Origin: Combretum micranthum
Lineage: Eukaryota; Streptophyta; Magnoliopsida; Myrtales; Combretaceae
DNA length: 64,000 bases
Reading direction: 5' to 3'
Assembly (NCBI GenBank): GCA_024138025.1
Contig: JAMXBD010001210.1
Coordinates: 310,001-374,000, forward strand
Positions within the stretch are counted from its first letter, which is position 1. The number at the start of each line of letters is the position of its first letter. Below the pieces are notes generated by a model, which saw only the letters and a program-made list of their open reading frames with translations, had not been told where the DNA came from and made no database searches. Below are positions 59,201-64,000 of this stretch, piece by piece. A program made the translations under genes and the position numbers.

Positions 59201-61297
59201 TAAATGGGAATAGTAAATTTAATACTTTATACTGTCTATTGATTATTTTAATTTATTTATATTTTTTGCCTTTTGCAGAATGGAGTAAGAGGACTAATGC
59301 TTGATATGTATGACTTTCAAAATGACATCTGGTTATGCCACTCCTTCGGAGGAAAATGCTACAATTATACCGCTTTTGTAAGTTCAGTGGAGCTTGATAA
59401 ACTTCAGCTTCTTGACATTTTAATTTTACATTATCTTCGGAAGTCACTTGAGCATATTATGGCTCAATTTCCTTTAATTATTGAATCTAAAACCACACCC
59501 AAATTGAATGGTTACAGTTCTAGACTCAACATGTGGAAGGTTTTGAATTTGATTTTGATCATTTCCATGTGATGGGCTTTAGTCAATGCTTAAATTCCTT
59601 GTAAGGAGGAATGTTAAAAGTATAAAATATAAAAGTAGGCATTGATCTACAACTACAAGTATAAACTATTAGATCAGTAATTGTAGATGGGAATTTAACA
59701 TTACTAATTATGCTTCAGAGAGCCAAAGTATTCTCAAACTTTTATAAAATGGACTGTTTACTGTTTTTCGGAATTATGCTTATTGTGGGATAATGGCCAA
59801 GTGCTTGCATTTTTAATTTTTGGCAATTTAGTAACCCACTTTTAGATTTTGGCAAATCGATGCTTATACTTTTAAAGTATATACGATTCGGTATCTCTAT
59901 TAAATAATATTTGACCAATGTTTATTTTAATGACAAATCAAGTATGTGTACTTTTAATTTTTTGTGATTTTTGGAAATTTAATGCCATACTTTAGATTTT
60001 GGTAATTTTTTATCAAGTGTGTTATTATACCATCATCAAATGTCCATCAAATATTATTTAATGGAGATAATAAATTGCACGTTCTTTGAAAGTACAACTA
60101 CTAATTTGCTAAAATCCAAAGATAAAACACTAAATTGTCAAAAATTAAAAGTTGACGCACTTGACCCGCTATTATCCCACTTATTGTTTATGTTCTTCCA
60201 AGAAGTTCAGCTTATGCTTTTTAAACAATTTCAATCTTAGGTACCTGTACTTGCTGTTCTGAAAGAGATCCAAACATTTTTGGAAGGGAATCCTTCAGAG
60301 ATTGTCACCATTATCATTGAAGATTATGTTTCATCACCGAAAGGCCTCACCAAGGTGTTTGATGCTGCTGGCTTGAGAAAATATTGGTTCCCAGTATCTC
60401 GTATGCCTAAAAATGGCGGTGACTGGCCAAAGGTTGATGATATGATAAAAAACAACCAGCGGTTGTTAGTTTTCACTTCAAAATCGTCTAAGGAGGCTAG
60501 TGAAGGAATTGCATATCAATGGAGATACATGGTGGAGAACCAGTGTAAGTTTTCTTGTTACTCGATATACTTAAAGAACATTAAGTAAAAATGATAAATG
60601 GAAATCCTATGATCATTTTGGTTTGATGTGGATTAATATTGCAGATGGAAATGGAGGGATGGTTGCTGGTTCATGCCCGAATCGTGGAGAATCTCCAGCT
60701 ATGAGCACGAAATCAAGGTCTTTGGTCTTGGTGAACTATTTTCCAGATAATCCAGACTACCCCAAGGCTTGCAATACAATTCAGCTCCACTGATAGACAT
60801 GATTAATACATGCTACAACGCATCTGGTAATCGGTGGGCTAATTTCATTGCAGTAGATTTTTACAAGGTTGGTTTGAAATATCTCCTTTTATGAAATTTA
60901 AGTTGACGAAGACTCATGCATAACTTCATCAAAATAACCAATTCTCGATGTGGTTCTTTCAGAGGAGTGATGGCGGAGGAGCTCCTCAAGCAACAGATGT
61001 GGCAAATGGTCATATAATTTGTGGTTGTGGAAACATTGCAGATTGCAAGGTGTGAAAGCCACTGAAACATGTAGAGCTCATCGTCCATATAGTTGATTGT
61101 TATTTGTTGAAAACATCAACAATGATTTCTTTTTCAAACACTCTTTGCAGGCTAATCAAACTTTTGGAGTATGTGATAAACCGCAACCTGAGGTTGCTCC
61201 ACCTCAGTCCAATCCCAGTTTTGCGGTTTCAGACCGAAGGGCGGTTCAATTGTGGTCTCTGCTTGTGATGTTTCTGCTCATTCTCATTTCATTTTAA
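56203..61297 (+). CDS. PI-PLC X domain-containing protein (At5g67130-like), secreted, frame disrupted in two exons
   Basis: Family of secreted, probably GPI-anchored plant proteins with a PI-PLC X-like fold; substrate unproven. Exons: 56203-56208 (tentative), 56334-56401, 56567-56689, 56917-57051, 59279-59377, 60241-60544, 60645-60867, 60963-61049, 61151-61297. After the signal region: a Cys-rich module ([26 protein letters not shown]); [11 protein letters not shown] with the first catalytic-type His; [21 protein letters not shown] with the second His; [45 protein letters not shown]; then a low-complexity stretch and a hydrophobic tail ([12 protein letters not shown]) typical of a GPI signal. 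Frame breaks: one base appears missing at about 60771-60778, since the open frame reaches TGA-TAG at 60791 while [20 protein letters not shown] continues one frame over. Another base is likely missing near 56380-56395 in the signal peptide. The start exon, with a GC-AG intron, is the least certain part. Confidence 0.88.
56216..56238. repeat. (CT)n microsatellite
   Basis: About 11 CT units in the leader of the PLC-like gene, immediately after the proposed start codon and GC splice donor. Confidence 0.9.
57052..59278 (+). other. Large intron of the PLC-like gene
   Basis: A 2.2-kb GT-AG phase-0 intron between the QLH and NGVRG codons. It holds a (TA)n-like tract near 57588-57618, poly-A/AAAT near 58628, and a poly-T run at 59101-59119. 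The minus frame 58022-58279 has no recognisable domain. Confidence 0.75.
59779..60187. mobile_element. MULE-like MITE in an intron of the PLC-like gene
   Basis: The element is 59787-60178 (392 bp), with about 130-bp imperfect inverted ends. Both start GGGATAAT and share CAAGTGC, TTTTAATTTTTG, CAATTTAGT, GATTTT and ATTAAATAATATTTGA blocks. The flanks are perfect 8-bp direct repeats CTTATTGT (59779-59786 and 60180-60187, offset by one base on the right; extending to nine gives eight matches). It lies between the exons ending 59377 and starting 60241 and does not touch the splice sites. The frame 60019-60240 is an artefact of its right arm. Confidence 0.7.
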
Positions 61298-62827
61298 GCA
61301 AATAGGCTTTCGTTTAAATTGGTAAATTTGTCATGTCTTCCTAATTTATAACCAAATTAAGGTTGCATTTTGGATGTAGGATTTAGTGGGTTGCATGTGT
61401 TTCTTTTTAAGGATTAGATATTTGATTTTGTATTATTCTTTTAGGATTAGAATGTTGCAATTTAAAAATATTTATGGTGGTCATGTGTTTGTTGTAATAA
61501 TTGTAGCTAACCATTATACGTTATTTAAAAAAAAAAAGAAAAAAAAAAAAAAAATTTCTTTCTTGCTGTGCCTATTCTGGCTTTGGCTCAAATCAATTTC
61601 TTCCAAGTTGGGTAAACTTCAAGTGATGTGAGTATTTCTCCCATTTATTATCTGTCAAAGAAGGTTTAAAAATGCAATATTTACAAGAATATAGATCCTC
61701 TAAAGCTCCTACCAAAATGCTGCTTCCTCTTTCTATAATTCTTGAAAACATGCATTTAAAAAACTCATAAGCCGTTGCTAGAACTTTAAAATCATTTAGT
61801 CAGAAGAATACATATATAGCAATGGCTTGGGGTTTTTAGTTACAGTTTGAGGTATGTCTAAGGTGTATATATACATATTAAGATATTCAGGAGGTAAAAT
61901 TATGTTTGAAAGTATAAGAATTTTATCTCATTGTATTTGCGTTTTTGCATTACAAATGGGTATAAATATCATGGTCATTTAAATATTTGATTTGTTGAAT
62001 TGTATACATAAAGTTTTGAAGTTCCTGATGATTACACAAAATAGATTGTGTGAGCTTGCTACGGGAATGGTCAACGAATGGCCATTCCTGTAATGAAAAT
62101 AGTTTCGGCCATTGCAGCTAGTGATTTCAATCCGTCCAATTCAACCTAAAACCTTTTTAAGAATAAGTCGGTTCAATTCCAATAACTTCCAATTCAATTT
62201 AGTTACAGTTGTTAATGGTCAAATATGAATTACAAGCTTTTTAGGTTTAGTCTAACTCATTGCTCATTCGGACTAGCCCTTTGAGTTTAGGCTTAACCTA
62301 CTTTGACTAGCCTAAAGTCTTGCAAAAGTATTGATTTCCTTAACTTAAGAAACTGACCGCTGAATGTTGTGACTAGGTAGACTTGATATAGGGTTACTCA
62401 ACACATTCTTTCTTATCACTTAGGGTTAGCATGATCAAAAGTGGATTGGTGGGCTCCGGCTCAATCCATGTTCTCAATAAGCATCGCCAACCATCCATTA
62501 TTGTATGATCCCATTACATGTGTAATCCTTAGGGATCAATCCACTATTAATATCTCCTTTGATACCATTAAAACAGTAATGTTGTCTGAACATCTAAATG
62601 TATCTATATTGTCTATTTTATCACCAACATATCAACATATTTAAGTATCAGATTGCCTTACCAAGTCCACCTCCATGAATCCCTAAGAATGTTTTATCCT
62701 ACAGGTCCAATATATAGAGTCTAGTCCAACAACTACAATCAACTTTATTGGATTCAAGCTAGTGGCAAAATGGTAAACTAAACGCTAAAAGAGCACTACA
62801 TGCTATGTAACAAAATTGAAGAATAAT
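61298..62827. other. 3' flank of the PLC-like gene and intergenic DNA
   Basis: The first few hundred bases are probably 3' UTR. A poly-A stretch occurs at about 61530-61553. No further gene; the frames at 61386-61631 and 62441-62644 are not recognisable. Confidence 0.4.
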
Positions 62828-63068
62828 ATTGGGTCTATTTGTTTTGGCTTTTTTTCGGCAGATACAGACACTTTTTCAAATTTTTTACTAACAAATTATT
62901 TATCAAGAAATAGATATAGATAAAAAAAAAAAAATTGACAGTTCTCATCAAAAGATCAAATAGAACAAATATAGATAAAATTTAGATGTAAATCGGATAT
63001 ATTTACACATATCATTTTAAAAAATATACAGATATAGATGAAAAACAGACAATCCAAATAGGCCCATT
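62828..63068. mobile_element. MITE related to the 19961-20156 element
   Basis: The element is 62831-63065 (235 bp) with ends GGGTCTATTTG and, on the minus strand, GGGCCTATTTGG. It is flanked by ATT on both sides (62828-62830, 63066-63068). The interior has several ATATAGATAAAA words shared with the 19961-20156 element, so the two are probably one family. The short TSD is only three bases and could be chance. Confidence 0.45.
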
Positions 63069-64000
63069 ATTCTTTCAAATTTTTCAAATATAGATTGCAA
63101 TATTTTTTTGGCCGAAAATATAGATTGGAATTATTCCGTAGAAAGTACAACGATCTTCTTTAATAATAAATCTTAATTTCATAAAAACAATATTTGAGGG
63201 TTCCGAAATTTCGATGGTTTTTATTTGTCTACTCAACAATCAACCCATGAAATGGCCCAAAAAAAAAAAGAGTCAACCCAAGAAATAAAACTTGTCTTTG
63301 GCCCAAATAAAGCCCACTTAATTGATCACAGATTTAGATATGCAAAGCAAGCAAAACCTGGTCTACTTTTCATATACTATATTCTGTCTCACTATGAAAT
63401 ATTTTAAAAAAAATCACATCATTTGATTTCTACTTAAGATACCGGAACAAAAAAGATTAAGCAATTGTTATTTATGGTTTACAATTTTATGGAAAGTGGA
63501 AATATGTGGGGAAAAGGAAAACGGAAATATTTTTCAATTTTTTATTTGAATTGGTAAATGAAATTAGAAAGATATTTGATAAAATGTCTCCCACTATTAC
63601 ACCATTTGGTTAGTATGACAAAATTAAATAAAAGGAATAGAAATAAAAAAGCGATATTACTTAGGTCAGAACGTTACTTATTTTATCCTTTTAATTTTGC
63701 TTTTAAGATATTTTTATGATTTTACGTCAATTTTAACTCATTTCTATGTCTTCTCTCCACAAGTGGGGAGCTAATTGGATTTAAAATGGGAAATATTTTC
63801 CTCATTTTCTCCTTTTGTCCCTAACTTTAAGTTGATTCTGATTATCCAAATATAACAATTCCATTCATTTTCTTCCACTGTAATATTTCTCCGGGTCATT
63901 TCATGGTAACTCTAGAATTATTTACCATAAAAAGCACTCTTTTCAACATCAATTCGATGTTTCCTAAGGACTCGAATCAACCCTAGTTCATGTAGTGTCA
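63069..64000. other. AT-rich intergenic DNA, no gene seen
   Basis: No coding signal. ACACCATTTGGTTAGTATGA at about 63600 resembles the end of a MITE but no partner lies inside the window. Confidence 0.4.

Noticed and set aside
59279..59572. Reading beyond 59377 as exon
   Set aside because: A GTAAGT donor follows at 59378, and the family sequence continues at 60241 ([16 protein letters not shown]).
1..64000. A novel gene cluster or defence-type system
   Set aside because: The three protein genes belong to unrelated, known plant families with several kilobases of repeats between them, and nothing suggests co-regulation or a joint function.

Overview
The window is nuclear DNA of a flowering plant, most probably a eudicot. 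It is strongly AT-rich, its genes are split by spliceosomal introns, and it carries three plant-type protein genes, all on the + strand. Most of the rest is decayed transposon sequence. I cannot name the species.

Three protein-coding genes can be supported. (1) 16838-19116 is a group A bZIP transcription factor of the ABF/AREB type (closest in my reading to ABF3/ABF4), which acts at ABA-responsive promoters in the nucleus. It has four coding exons and an inferred 5' UTR intron. (2) 45533-47122 is a NYN-domain (PIN-like RNase fold) protein with one clear LOTUS/OST-HTH domain and a second one in shifted frames. It probably has a long intron-bearing 5' leader from about 40.7 kb. (3) 56203-61297 is a secreted, probably GPI-anchored PI-PLC X-domain protein of the At5g67130 type. 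One tRNA-Arg(UCU)-like locus (21586-21658) looks degraded. The genes belong to unrelated pathways and nothing indicates that they work together.

All three genes are well conserved, yet each contains one or more single-base frame disruptions: one in ABF, a compensating pair in NYN-LOTUS, and one firm plus one likely in the PLC-like gene. Conserved protein sequence resumes in another frame on the far side of each. This suggests either residual indel errors in the assembly or recent loss of several neighbouring genes. It is the main caveat for anyone using this sequence.

Layout. 0-5.4 kb: retrotransposon-like remnants and one small ORF in a good start context. 5.4-15.6 kb: inverted-repeat DNA elements with 9-bp target duplications, one of them nested in a SINE-like copy. 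15.6-19.5 kb: ABF gene. 19.5-26 kb: MITEs, the tRNA-Arg-like locus and an unassigned coding-like block. 26-33.4 kb: remnants of Ty3/gypsy-like retroelements, including a decayed minus-strand reverse transcriptase and several GC-rich 'keyword' islands. 35-40 kb: GT/G-rich low-complexity DNA and a decayed PIF/Harbinger transposon interrupted by another element. 40.6-47.5 kb: NYN-LOTUS gene. 47.5-56 kb: more inverted-repeat elements, two SINE-like copies and a LINE-type RNase H fragment. 56-61.3 kb: PLC-like gene with a MITE in one intron. 61.3-64 kb: AT-rich DNA with one MITE.

I did not find a clearly novel multi-gene system. The most informative signals are the frame disruptions, the nested MULE-in-SINE insertion with its perfect target duplication, a family of 9-bp-TSD elements across the window, a 19-bp tandem repeat near the gypsy remnant, and a 13-bp palindrome shared by two GC-rich islands.
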